Positions 1 to 9,425 of a stretch of DNA of 64,000 nt are shown one piece after another (positions within the stretch are counted from its first letter, which is position 1; every line of letters starts with the position of its first letter). Position numbers and translations under genes: made by a program. The stretch is from JADKAV01 sp963732355 (GTDB taxonomy: Bacteria > Actinomycetota > Actinomycetes > S36-B12 > UBA10799): NCBI GenBank assembly GCA_963732355.1, contig CAVSZD010000007.1, positions 372,001 through 436,000 of the forward strand, given 5' to 3'. The notes beneath the pieces were generated by a model that saw only the letters and a program-made list of their open reading frames with translations, did not search any database and was not told the DNA's origin.

Positions 1-559
1 ACCCGGGGCCACGTTTCGCCCAAGCACCGCCAGCGATATCGAGGCGGCTTCGCGCGGCGAGTACGAGAACCCGCTGTACGGGGTGGGTCTGGTCAGCCGG
101 ATACCGGTGCTGCAGTGGCACCACCTGCTGATGGAGCCGTCCAAGCGAACCCTGCCGCTGTTGGTGCCCGGAGACCCGCGGCCGAAGTTTCTGCGTGTCC
201 CGGATGAGCCGCGGGCGGCCCTTGCCGCAGTCCTGGACCTCCCGACCCCGGTGACGGTTGCCACAGCTCACCTGTCGTTCGTGCCGCTGTTCAACATCAG
301 CCAATTGCGCAAGGTCAAGGCTTGGCTGGCGGGCCTGCCGCGCCCACTGATCCTAATGGGCGACTTCAACCTGCCCGGCCACATCCCGGCCCGGGTCACG
401 GGCTGGTCCGAGGCCGAACTCGGGCCCACCTACCCCGTGTTCAAACCGCGCGTGAGGTTCGACCACATCCTGTCCGACGGTGTAAAAGCGCACTGCGCGC
501 GCGTACATCCGTTGCCGGTGTCCGACCACTGCGCAGTGACAGCAGAGTTTGCCCTATGA
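1..559 (+). CDS. Endonuclease/exonuclease/phosphatase family protein, 3' part
   Basis: The reading frame is open from the left edge (first full codon at base 2), so the true start lies outside the window; about 185 C-terminal residues are visible. They carry the metal-dependent phosphodiesterase landmarks of the DNase I/EEP fold: ATAHLSF, the GDFN loop (LILMGDFNLPGH), FDHILSDG, and the terminal SDHCAVTAEF with the catalytic-type Asp-His. The fold cleaves phosphodiester bonds in nucleic acids, lipids or small phosphates, and the fragment does not say which. It converges on adnB, and the two stop regions overlap by 6 bp. Confidence 0.85.
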   Translation, partial: PGATFRPSTASDIEAASRGEYENPLYGVGLVSRIPVLQWHHLLMEPSKRTLPLLVPGDPRPKFLRVPDEPRAALAAVLDLPTPVTVATAHLSFVPLFNISQLRKVKAWLAGLPRPLILMGDFNLPGHIPARVTGWSEAELGPTYPVFKPRVRFDHILSDGVKAHCARVHPLPVSDHCAVTAEFAL

Positions 560-3500
560 CGCATCAGCGGTGAGCATCTGCTCGAGCTCAGCCTCCCCCG
601 GCAGTCCGGGGCGGACCACCTGGCCATCGCGTACGTACACGAAGGCTGCGCCCACCGCTTCGACCGGCACACCCGTATGCCGAGCCCAGGCAAGGCGATA
701 GATCGCCAACTGCAACGGGTCTGCGGTGTGGTCTCGGTTGGTCTTCCAGTCGACCACGTCCCAGGTCCCGTCCGGGTTGGCGAACACGGCGTCGATGACA
801 CCAATGATCGAAAGGCCGCCCACTTTGACGACAACCTCGGTCTCCACCGCATGGGGCACCATCTGCGCGAACGGCGTCCGCCGGTACCCCTCGATCAGAT
901 CCTGCAGGTCGTCGGGGGCCAGGTCGGCATCCACAGCCGCGTCCCATTCGGGCACCAAGGACAACTGCTCGAACTGAGCAGCCACCCACTCGTGGAACCG
1001 GGTTCCCCGTGCCGCCGCCTCGTTGGTGACCCGGGGCATCGGACGCGCCAGATCCAGGGCAAGCGCCTCAGGATCTTTGTGCGCGCGCATCACCAGCGAC
1101 GTGCTCATCACGGCTGGCAGATCCACAGACGTCACCGGCCGGGACTGTTCCACCTCGCGGGCGACGACCGCCCGAATGTCCGTGTCGATGCGATCCAACC
1201 ACGCAGACTCGGAGAGCGTGAGCGGCTCATCGGTCGCCGGCGGAGGCTGTACGAGGGTGAACACTGCATCGCCTCGCGGCCACGCGACGTCGCCCGCCTC
1301 GGACGCGGGGCACGTTTCTGAGGCCTCATCGACCCACACATCCGTGCGGACTCCTGGCACTTGCGCGACCTGCAGCAGGTATGGGCTCGGCGCCTTGAGG
1401 ATTCCGTTGTGAGACCACCAGGAACCGCTCGCGAAGAGCACGTCCCGCGCCCGGGTGAGGGCCACGTAGGCCAGCCGGTCCTCCTCCCAGCGGTCATTGA
1501 GTTTGTACTGCTCATGCAATGACTGCTGGGCCTTCTTGTAGGCTCCCGGCTCCCAGGCAGGAAGCGAGGGCAACCGGGACCTGTCGCCACGCAGTGGGTA
1601 GGGAAGGCAGTTGTAGTTCCTCACCCATAGGGAACGACCGATCGAAGAAGGGAAGACCCCATCGCTGAGCGCGGGAACGAATACACACTCCCATTCCAGG
1701 CCCTTGGCCCGATGAACCGTCATCACGCGCACTGCGTTGCCGCGCACGGGGAAGTCCGTGTCGGGCATCTCGTCGAGGTGTTCGGCGAAGTCCAGCCACC
1801 GCAGGAAGGCCCCGACGCCTGGGTCGTCGTGGGCGCTGCGGTATCCCGCGATCACGTCGAACAGCGCGGAAAGGCCATCGATGCGCGTCTCAGCCGCCAC
1901 ACCGAGCCGCACTTCGACGCCGAGCCCGCACACATCCACCGCCCGGTGGGCCGCCTCCTCCACCCCCAGCACGAGGGCGGGCCGCATCAGGTCGAGCATC
2001 TGCGTGAACTCCAGCAACCTTTCCCGGGCCTGGGCGCTGACCCGCGATCCGGGGTCGTACACCGCCTCCAGAAGGCTGGCCACATCCACCGGGTCGGTCT
2101 GCGCAACAGCATCTTGTAGTTCTTTGGCAAAGTCGCTGTCCTCAGTGACCCCACCGGGATCAGCAAGCCATCTGGCACGCTCACCGAGCGCGGCAAGGTC
2201 CCGGTCGCCGATTCGCCACTGGGGTCCGGTGAGCAGTCGGACCAGAGAACCGTTGTCCGCGGTCTCGAGGACACGAAGCAGGCTCAGCACCTCGACCACC
2301 TCGGGCAAGTGCAGAACCGAACCCAGCGCCGCCGCTGCCACCGGGATTCCAGCCTCGCGAAACTGGGCGGCGACCTCCAGCACATAGGCATTGGTCCGGC
2401 ACAGCACGGCAATCTCCTCGGCAGACCGGCCGGCTTCCAACTGGGCGCGCACTTGAGCCACCAGCCACTGGACCTCGTCGTCCCAGGTGTCGAACAGCGC
2501 TGCAGTGACCGAGGCCTGCCGCTCGCCGGCCGGCTGCAGGCCGATGACCCCCGGGTGCTGGGAACGGACCTGAGCCGCCACGGCGTTGGCCACTTCCAGG
2601 ATGAGCGTGCCCGAACGCCGGTTGATGCTCAGAGTGCGCACGGGTGCCACTCCGGCTGCGGTCGCGAAATCCTGTGTGAACCCGTCGATGTTCGCCACCG
2701 AGGCTCCGCGCCATCCGTAGATCGCCTGCAGCGGGTCGCCCACAGCGGTCAGCGGGAAACCCCGGGCGAACAGGTTCTGCAGCATGACCCTCTGGGCAAC
2801 AGATGTGTCCTGGTACTCGTCAACCAAGACCACCCGGTACTGCTCCCGGAGTCCCTGTTGTACCTGCTCGACCCGACTGACCTCGACAGCCAACCGCATG
2901 AGGTCGGCGAATCCGACCACGGCCTGCCGGGACCTGTCGGCGCGCACCTCCTCAACCACCTGCGATGCGAGGATACGGCGCCGCGCGGCCTCGACTGCGT
3001 CCAACGCATCCTTCACCGTTTCGCCCGACAGTGACGCGATGAACTGCTGGTCGTGGTCACGCAACTGCTCGGGTGTGACCAGGTGCTCGGACAATTCATC
3101 GTCGAGGGTGGACACCCGGTCACTGACCGTGCGGATCACCGACGTCCCGAGTTGCTCACACGCCACCTTGCTGCGGGCCACCGATCGAAAGGTGTCCACC
3201 GCCAGATCGGTGGGTGTGAGCAGGGTCGCCGACGGTTCGGCCCCGACCAGCAGGCCCCATTGGGAGATCAGGTCCATCGCGAATGCGTGGTACGTGGCGA
3301 TCGTGGGATCACCCTGCTGCTCCGGGCGCGCCTGCGGCAAACAGTCGAGCAAACCGCGGATGCGCGATCCGAGTTCACCCGCGGCCTTCTTGGTGAACGT
3401 GAGCCCAAGTACATGTTCGGGTTCCACCTGACCCGTGCCCACCAGCCAGAGCACACGAGCCGACATCACAGCAGTCTTGCCCGAACCCGCACCGGCCAGC

Positions 3501-3595
3501 ACCAGCATCGGTCCGGTGATGGGGGCGCTGATCGCCGCCCATTGCTCATCGCTGGGGTTGAAACCCAGGATCCCGACCAGGTCCTCGCGGTTCAC
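554..3595 (-). CDS. adnB: AdnB-like UvrD-family helicase with C-terminal RecB-type nuclease
   Basis: About 1013 residues. The N-terminus has a Q-motif and Walker A (GAGSGKT, about residues 35-41), then DEYQDTS as the DExx box and superfamily 1A motifs (VMTVHRAKGLEWECVF, VALTRARD). The C-terminus has a RecB-family nuclease motif (VVDWKT) and a later LQLAIYRL. Helicase plus nuclease in one chain, next to a similar gene, matches the AdnAB resection machine that replaces RecBCD in actinobacteria. In mycobacteria AdnB is the leading motor (family knowledge). The start is GTG at 3595: AAGGAGG lies 6 nt upstream and the GTGA overlaps the adnA stop, implying translational coupling. A longer frame to 3649 lacks such a site. 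No iron-sulfur cysteine set is seen here, unlike in its partner. Confidence 0.88.
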   Translation of the reverse strand: MNREDLVGILGFNPSDEQWAAISAPITGPMLVLAGAGSGKTAVMSARVLWLVGTGQVEPEHVLGLTFTKKAAGELGSRIRGLLDCLPQARPEQQGDPTIATYHAFAMDLISQWGLLVGAEPSATLLTPTDLAVDTFRSVARSKVACEQLGTSVIRTVSDRVSTLDDELSEHLVTPEQLRDHDQQFIASLSGETVKDALDAVEAARRRILASQVVEEVRADRSRQAVVGFADLMRLAVEVSRVEQVQQGLREQYRVVLVDEYQDTSVAQRVMLQNLFARGFPLTAVGDPLQAIYGWRGASVANIDGFTQDFATAAGVAPVRTLSINRRSGTLILEVANAVAAQVRSQHPGVIGLQPAGERQASVTAALFDTWDDEVQWLVAQVRAQLEAGRSAEEIAVLCRTNAYVLEVAAQFREAGIPVAAAALGSVLHLPEVVEVLSLLRVLETADNGSLVRLLTGPQWRIGDRDLAALGERARWLADPGGVTEDSDFAKELQDAVAQTDPVDVASLLEAVYDPGSRVSAQARERLLEFTQMLDLMRPALVLGVEEAAHRAVDVCGLGVEVRLGVAAETRIDGLSALFDVIAGYRSAHDDPGVGAFLRWLDFAEHLDEMPDTDFPVRGNAVRVMTVHRAKGLEWECVFVPALSDGVFPSSIGRSLWVRNYNCLPYPLRGDRSRLPSLPAWEPGAYKKAQQSLHEQYKLNDRWEEDRLAYVALTRARDVLFASGSWWSHNGILKAPSPYLLQVAQVPGVRTDVWVDEASETCPASEAGDVAWPRGDAVFTLVQPPPATDEPLTLSESAWLDRIDTDIRAVVAREVEQSRPVTSVDLPAVMSTSLVMRAHKDPEALALDLARPMPRVTNEAAARGTRFHEWVAAQFEQLSLVPEWDAAVDADLAPDDLQDLIEGYRRTPFAQMVPHAVETEVVVKVGGLSIIGVIDAVFANPDGTWDVVDWKTNRDHTADPLQLAIYRLAWARHTGVPVEAVGAAFVYVRDGQVVRPGLPGEAELEQMLTADAS

Positions 3596-6500
3596 GGCCG
3601 CACCTCCTTGCCTCTCGGGTCGGCCGGGCAGGATGTCGCCACAACGCACACCCTGCAGAACGGGCCGGGCCGGGCGGGGGCGATCTCTGCGCGCAGGCCT
3701 GCTACCGCGGTCTCCAGCACTGGCTCAAGCCAGTCCGGCACGTCGGGGGTCTGCTGGGTCATCACCTTCGCCCCCAGCTCAGGTTGCTTCTTGGGAGGGT
3801 CCTCCCGCAGGAACAACAACTGCGCGATCGCGTCGCCACCCGGACCCAAGGCACCTAAGTCCGCGACCCATCTGTACAGCCCGAGTTGCACGTGGGTGGC
3901 GGCGTCAGCCACCCGGATCGGCTTGCCGGTCTTGAAGTCCGTAATGAGCAGCTGCTCATCGACCCGGTCCACCCTGTCGGCCTTACCGCGCACCACGACC
4001 GACTCGCCGCAATCAAGATCGATCTGCTGTTCGAACGCAATCTCGGCGCCGACGAAGTCCCCCGCAGTGTTCTGCATCCACCTGAGCAATCGGCGGGTGG
4101 CCGCGCGGGCTTGCTCGCGTTCGAAACGCGACTGCCATCCCGCCTCATAACCGACCGCATGCCACACCCCTTCGAGCACCTCGTCGATGTCCTCCTCCCG
4201 CGCGGCCAGCTCCCCGGAGGCCACCGCTTGGGCACACAGATGCAGGATGTTGCCGAACGCGAGCTTCGTGTTCGTGGGGCCCTGGGCCTTGACCTTCTTC
4301 TCCATGAACCAACGTCGAGGACAGCCGACGTAGCCCTCAACGGCAGAAGCCGACAGTTGCAAGGGCTTCTGGACGTCGAACCAGGGCTGCTCGTCGTTGG
4401 TCGTCCAATCGCGATGACCCCACCAGCGCTGGGGATCCGCCCACGGGAAGATCGGGTTGCCCCTGGCATCCAGGTCGTCGGCAAGCGCCAAGAGTCGTTG
4501 CCAGACCGCCTGCCGCAGCGCATCGGAGATGTCTGGTTCCAGCAGTTGCTGACGCAAGCCCGCGACTACTCCGGCGGGGGTCAAGGGCGTGCGCGGCCGA
4601 CCCTTCACCGTGATGACGTCGACGTCCCCGGCAGCCAATTCCAGGAAGGCCGACGGCTCGGGGCCATCCTCGGTCAGGCTCTTGACCGCGGCGATCACCA
4701 GCGCTCGTGACGCTCGGGTGCATGCCACGAAGAACAGCCGCCGTTCATCGAGCATCTGCTGCTCACGCCAGCCCTGCTCCTGCGACGTCAGCAGAGATGC
4801 GCGTGCCCTCAGATCCGGCCAGGCTCCGTCCTGCACGCCCGCCACAATGACCAGGGGCCACTGGGTGCCCTTGGCGCGGTGTGCTGTGAGCAGGCGCACG
4901 GCGTTACGGTTCCAGTTCTTCTGCCGGTTGGGAGCCGCGGGAATGACCTGTGCATCCAGCTGTTCCAGGAACTGCGAGACGTTACGAACGGACTCGAACG
5001 CCTCGTCCATCTGCTCGGCCTGATCGAACAACTCCATCACCGCGTCAAGTGCTTGATTGGCTTCCCTGGCACGCCTACCCCCGGCCAGTGCCTCCCGGCG
5101 CAGATGCTGCGGCCAGGAAGTGGCCTGCCACACTCCGTCGAGGATCCGTGAGGGCGCCAGACCATCGGCGGCATTCTGTTCGGCGACCTCCAAGATCTGG
5201 GCGAGGCGGCCCGCGCGCTGTGCCAGGTCCGGGTCGACGTGGGCGAGGAGTTCCTGATCGCGCAAAGCCTGCACGATCAGCTCGGCCGAGGAACGGGCAG
5301 CCGGCGACTGGGTCCTGTCATGCTGGCGCAGGCTGCGACCCAGTCGGGTGATGTCTTGCGGACCCAGCCCACCCAACGGCGAAGTCAGAAGGGAGACGGC
5401 TCGGTCCCCGGTCAGTCCGCTCTGCCGGTCGGCAGCGACCCGGAGCACGTCCAGCAGCGGACGGACCGACGCTGTGAGTGCCAACGGGATGTCGTCACGT
5501 GCGATCTGGATGGGGATGCCGGCGGCGAGAAACGCCCGCTGCAGCGCAGGGATGTCACGGTTGCCCGAACGCACCAGAACCGCCATGTCAGACCAGTCCA
5601 ACTGGAGTCCCTCGAACACCTGCGAGGTGCCGGCGTGGACCCGCCGCAACAGGTCGCAGATGTGGTCGGCTGCAGCCGCCTCGGACTCATATGTCCGGAT
5701 GGAGACCTGTCCCGCCGGGTCGCCCTGAGCCTCGGGCATGCGATGCCTTCGGACCTCCTCGACCGGCACCGGACCCAATGCGTTGCTCGGCACCACTCTG
5801 CGGGCGACCTCTGCGATCTGGCCGCCGAAACGACGGGTGGCGCCCAAGGCGATGGTGGTGCAGGACGGGTAGGGGAAGTCCTGGTCGAACCGAAGGATGC
5901 CGTGGGCATCGGCTCCCCTGAACCCGTAGATCGATTGGTCGGGGTCACCCACCGCCACCACGTCGGCCCCATGGGCTGCCAGGGCGCGCAGCAGCCCGAC
6001 TTGGGCCGGATCGGTGTCCTGGTACTCGTCGACGAAGATCGTCCTGATTCTGCGAACCTGCTCCGGGGGCTGGCTGCTCACCACAGTCGTGGCCCGGCGG
6101 ATCAACTCCGCATAGTCCATCGCTCCGGCGAAACCGATGATGTCCAGATACTCCCCATAGATCGCTTCGACGCTTGCGAACGGTCCGTCACCACCGGGCG
6201 CAGGCGCCTGACCCCGGGACTGCCGCGCGGCGATGTACTGACGGACCTGGTCGGTGAGGCCGCGGCTGGTTCTGGCCACCTCCAACTGCTCCGGTAGGAA
6301 CGAGGTCTTGGCGACGATCTCACGCAGCACTGCGTCCTGCTCGGGTGCACCCATCAGCCGCAGTCCGGGGGCGTGGGACATCAACAGCCTGAACGCCAGG
6401 GAGTGGAACGTGGTCGCCACCGGCACCGCTTGGGAGCCGACGGCGAGCCTGTCACGCAATTCCTGAGCAGCCAGACGCCCATACGTCAGGACCAGCATCG

Positions 6501-6690
6501 ACTCGGCCGGTTCCCCCTGCTTCAGACGTGCATGCACGGCCGCCACTATGACGCTGGTCTTGCCCGTACCGGGACCGGCAAGAACGCGCAGATTCCCGCG
6601 TCCATGGGTTATGACTGCCGCTTGCGCCGGGTCGGGTCTGAATGAGTAGGTCCCCGCCGTCGGCCAGTTGAGTTGGATGGCCATGCGCAC
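3592..6690 (-). CDS. adnA: AdnA-like UvrD-family helicase with C-terminal Fe-S-type nuclease
   Basis: About 1030 residues and first gene of a two-gene operon. Walker A GPGTGKTS (about residues 38-45), DEYQDTD and an RLLTAHRAKGTQW motif mark the UvrD-type motor. The C-terminus has the RecB nuclease series (GKADRVDRV, ITDFKTGK, HVQLGLYRW). A cysteine in VGCPRRW plus the terminal FCRVCVVATSC (C-x2-C-x5-C) suggests a [4Fe-4S] staple around the nuclease, as in AddB and Cas4; that is inference. It should pair with AdnB in double-strand-break end resection. The start is either GTG 6690 or ATG 6684. No Shine-Dalgarno is seen, and TGTGCT lies 6 nt before ATG 6684, a weak leaderless-type signal. Confidence 0.88.
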   Translation of the reverse strand: MRMAIQLNWPTAGTYSFRPDPAQAAVITHGRGNLRVLAGPGTGKTSVIVAAVHARLKQGEPAESMLVLTYGRLAAQELRDRLAVGSQAVPVATTFHSLAFRLLMSHAPGLRLMGAPEQDAVLREIVAKTSFLPEQLEVARTSRGLTDQVRQYIAARQSRGQAPAPGGDGPFASVEAIYGEYLDIIGFAGAMDYAELIRRATTVVSSQPPEQVRRIRTIFVDEYQDTDPAQVGLLRALAAHGADVVAVGDPDQSIYGFRGADAHGILRFDQDFPYPSCTTIALGATRRFGGQIAEVARRVVPSNALGPVPVEEVRRHRMPEAQGDPAGQVSIRTYESEAAAADHICDLLRRVHAGTSQVFEGLQLDWSDMAVLVRSGNRDIPALQRAFLAAGIPIQIARDDIPLALTASVRPLLDVLRVAADRQSGLTGDRAVSLLTSPLGGLGPQDITRLGRSLRQHDRTQSPAARSSAELIVQALRDQELLAHVDPDLAQRAGRLAQILEVAEQNAADGLAPSRILDGVWQATSWPQHLRREALAGGRRAREANQALDAVMELFDQAEQMDEAFESVRNVSQFLEQLDAQVIPAAPNRQKNWNRNAVRLLTAHRAKGTQWPLVIVAGVQDGAWPDLRARASLLTSQEQGWREQQMLDERRLFFVACTRASRALVIAAVKSLTEDGPEPSAFLELAAGDVDVITVKGRPRTPLTPAGVVAGLRQQLLEPDISDALRQAVWQRLLALADDLDARGNPIFPWADPQRWWGHRDWTTNDEQPWFDVQKPLQLSASAVEGYVGCPRRWFMEKKVKAQGPTNTKLAFGNILHLCAQAVASGELAAREEDIDEVLEGVWHAVGYEAGWQSRFEREQARAATRRLLRWMQNTAGDFVGAEIAFEQQIDLDCGESVVVRGKADRVDRVDEQLLITDFKTGKPIRVADAATHVQLGLYRWVADLGALGPGGDAIAQLLFLREDPPKKQPELGAKVMTQQTPDVPDWLEPVLETAVAGLRAEIAPARPGPFCRVCVVATSCPADPRGKEVRP

Positions 6691-6788
6691 AGCACATCAC
6701 AGGGGTGCGACATCCGCGCCGCACGCACACCCAAGGCGCCACGGACACGCACACGGTCACGGCAGCGGGCATCTGTCACCATTCAGAG

Positions 6789-9422
6789 GTGACCAGCGCA
6801 GACTCCAACCAGGCGGCCGGCCCGCCGGAGCCTGCTGGCGAGGGCGAGCACCCCACGATCAGACTCACTGGGCACTTCAACCCGGCCCCGAACGGGTCGG
6901 CCGAGACCCCAACCGTCGATCTGGATCCAGCACCGCTGACTGGCTCCCCGTTCGCTCCGGAACCGGAGGGCAGCCCCGAGCAGAGTCCTGAACCCGACTC
7001 CGCACCCCCCCGACCGCCCGCCCAGATGCCACCGGCACCCACCATGGGCCGCGAAGCAGATCCCGAGACAGTGGTCATCGAGGCCGACGTCATCCCACGG
7101 CGCCTTCGTCGCCCGATCGACCTCTTACGACTTGTCTCCGCCTTCGCAACGTCGGCTCTGATCCTGGCCGTTTCGTACTTCGCCTCATCGACCGCCCAGG
7201 GCCTGGAATCCGACCTCACCAAAGCGTCCGGGCGCATCCCGGAAGTGATTGTGGTCGCCGCAAACCTCATCGGCCTGCTCGGCGTCCTGGCCCTGCCCAT
7301 CGCCGCGGCGTTCGATCTCATGCTGCGCCGACGCGGCCGGATGCTGGCCGAGGCGCTGGCGGGACTCGCGGTGGGGGTGCTGCTGACCACGGCAGTCGCC
7401 TGGCTGATCACCCGCTACCCCAACCCGCGCCTGCTCGTCACGCTCACGGGCCAGGAGACCCCGGGACAGTTGCCGCCGCTCAACGCCATCCTGGCCGGCT
7501 TGGTTGCGTTCATCACGATCGCCAGACTCATCGAACGCCCGCGCTTCGGACCTGTCTCGCTGGTGGTTGTCGCGGCCATCGTGCTGGCCAACGTGGTCAC
7601 CGGTGGAATCACCGCGACCGCGCTGGCGCTGTCCATCCTGATGGGCTGGGCCGTGGGGCTCGCGATGCGCTACAGCCTGGGCACACCGACCACGCGCCCC
7701 TCGGGTTTGTCTGTGGCCACTGCTCTGGAAGAAGTCGGGTATCCGGTCACGGTGCTTCGGGCCCACCGCGAATTCAGCGCAGGCCGACGTTATGTGGCCA
7801 CCACCCGGTCCGGCGAGACGCTGAACGTGCTCGTGCTGGACCGCGACCTCGAAGGGGCCGGCGTCGCTGCAAGCGTGTGGCGCACGCTGCGCGTACGCGA
7901 CGACAGCGCGCCCTCCCGGATGAGCATGCGGCGCAGACTCGAGCGCACAGCCCTTCAGGCCTACGCCGGGGTCGCTTCCGGCGCGCCCACCCCCGAACTC
8001 CTGGCCGCCGTCCAGGTCAACGAGGACGCCGCCCTGGTGGCCTTCCCACGCATCGACGGCCGCACGTTCGACCAGATCGGCGCCGACCTCACCGACGCCG
8101 ACTTGGACAGCGCCTGGCGCGCTGTTCGCACCATGCACGACAGGGGCATCACCCACCGATCGCTGACAGGCAGTCACCTGCTGCGCGACGACCACGGAAA
8201 GATATGGCTGCTGCACTCCGAGGACGGTTCGATCGCCGCAAGCGACGTGGCTCAGAGAGTGGATCTGGCTGAACTGCTGTGCACCCTGTCCATGCTCACC
8301 AGCCCGGACCGGGCGGTTGCCTCAGGCCAGCGGGTTCTCGGGCCACTGCGACTGGTCAAAGCCCTGGGAGTGCTGCAACCCATCGCCTTGAGCTCCGAGA
8401 CCCGTAAGGCGATCCGCAAGCGCAAAGCGATCCTTGTGGAGCTGCGCGACCTGTTGCTTGAGATGTCGCCGAACCCGAACCCCGAACAGGTGGAACTGGA
8501 GCGGCTGCGGCCACGACTTCTCCTGACGCTGGTTGCGGGCACGGTGGCGGGCTACATCCTGCTGACCCAACTGGCGCAGGTGAACCTCAACACCCTGCTG
8601 ACCGATGCCCGCTGGGATCTCGTGTTCGTTGCCCTCATCCTCTCCGGGCTGACCTACATCGCCGCAGCCATGGCACTGGACGGGTTCGTGCCCGAGAAAC
8701 TGCACTTCTTCCGCACGTTCCAAGCCCAATTGGCTGCCTCCTTCGCCACCCTCATCTCACCGCCGACCCTGGGTGCCGTGGCGGTCAACCTGCGCTACCT
8801 GCAAAGGGCGGGTGTCCATCCAGCTCTCGGGGCAGCCAGCGTCGGGGTCTCCCAAGTCATGGCGTTCGTGGTACACCTGCTGCTCCTGCTCGGGTTCGGT
8901 GTGGTGGCTGGGACGCGTGCGGAGAACGAATTCACCCCACCTTCGTGGGCCGTCTTCGTCATCGTCGTGGGCCTTGTCGCGGCTATCCTGTTGCTGCTGC
9001 TGCCGTGGAGCCGGCACTGGATCACCCGGCGAATCCGTCCGATCTTCCAGCAGGTGGGGCCTCGGCTGCTGACCCTGCTGCAGCAGCCGAGGAAGCTCAG
9101 CAGCGGAGTGGGCGGGATCCTGCTGCTCAACCTCGGCTACATCGCGTGTCTGACAGCGTGCGTGTGGGCCTTCGGGGGATCGGCCCCCTTGGCCGCCATC
9201 GCCGTCGTCTATCTGGCTGGTGCGACCATCGGGCAGGCCGCTCCCACCCCTGGTGGTCTGGGTGCTGTGGAGGCCGCGCTGGCGGCAGGTCTGACCGCAG
9301 CCGGGATCCCCGGCGGCATCGCCGTCTCGTCGGTACTGCTGTTCCGGCTCGCCACGTTCTGGCTGCCCACCATCCCGGGCTGGTTCGCCTTCAACTCCCT
9401 GCAGAAGAACGAGTTGCTGTGA
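6789..9422 (+). CDS. Flippase-like (LPG synthase TM domain) membrane protein with degenerate kinase domain
   Basis: About 877 residues from GTG 6789. The N-terminal ~100 residues are acidic, Pro-rich and probably disordered. Several membrane helices follow (for example ALILAVSYFA and ALPIAAAFDLML), then a soluble middle segment, then a helix-rich C-terminal region of the UPF0104/lysylphosphatidylglycerol-synthase transmembrane type, with the family-like GQAAPTPGGLGAVEAAL. The middle part looks like a small-molecule or protein kinase: MHDRGITHRSLTGSHLL sits where a catalytic HRD loop would be, but the Asp is Ser, and WLLHSEDG replaces a DFG-like motif. It may move or modify a lipid-linked compound; the substrate is unknown. 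The start was chosen because CACCAT sits 6 nt upstream, as at other leaderless genes. GTG 6705 would add an Arg/His/Thr-rich leader that looks non-coding. Confidence 0.75.
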   Translation: MTSADSNQAAGPPEPAGEGEHPTIRLTGHFNPAPNGSAETPTVDLDPAPLTGSPFAPEPEGSPEQSPEPDSAPPRPPAQMPPAPTMGREADPETVVIEADVIPRRLRRPIDLLRLVSAFATSALILAVSYFASSTAQGLESDLTKASGRIPEVIVVAANLIGLLGVLALPIAAAFDLMLRRRGRMLAEALAGLAVGVLLTTAVAWLITRYPNPRLLVTLTGQETPGQLPPLNAILAGLVAFITIARLIERPRFGPVSLVVVAAIVLANVVTGGITATALALSILMGWAVGLAMRYSLGTPTTRPSGLSVATALEEVGYPVTVLRAHREFSAGRRYVATTRSGETLNVLVLDRDLEGAGVAASVWRTLRVRDDSAPSRMSMRRRLERTALQAYAGVASGAPTPELLAAVQVNEDAALVAFPRIDGRTFDQIGADLTDADLDSAWRAVRTMHDRGITHRSLTGSHLLRDDHGKIWLLHSEDGSIAASDVAQRVDLAELLCTLSMLTSPDRAVASGQRVLGPLRLVKALGVLQPIALSSETRKAIRKRKAILVELRDLLLEMSPNPNPEQVELERLRPRLLLTLVAGTVAGYILLTQLAQVNLNTLLTDARWDLVFVALILSGLTYIAAAMALDGFVPEKLHFFRTFQAQLAASFATLISPPTLGAVAVNLRYLQRAGVHPALGAASVGVSQVMAFVVHLLLLLGFGVVAGTRAENEFTPPSWAVFVIVVGLVAAILLLLLPWSRHWITRRIRPIFQQVGPRLLTLLQQPRKLSSGVGGILLLNLGYIACLTACVWAFGGSAPLAAIAVVYLAGATIGQAAPTPGGLGAVEAALAAGLTAAGIPGGIAVSSVLLFRLATFWLPTIPGWFAFNSLQKNELL

Positions 9423-9425
9423 GCC

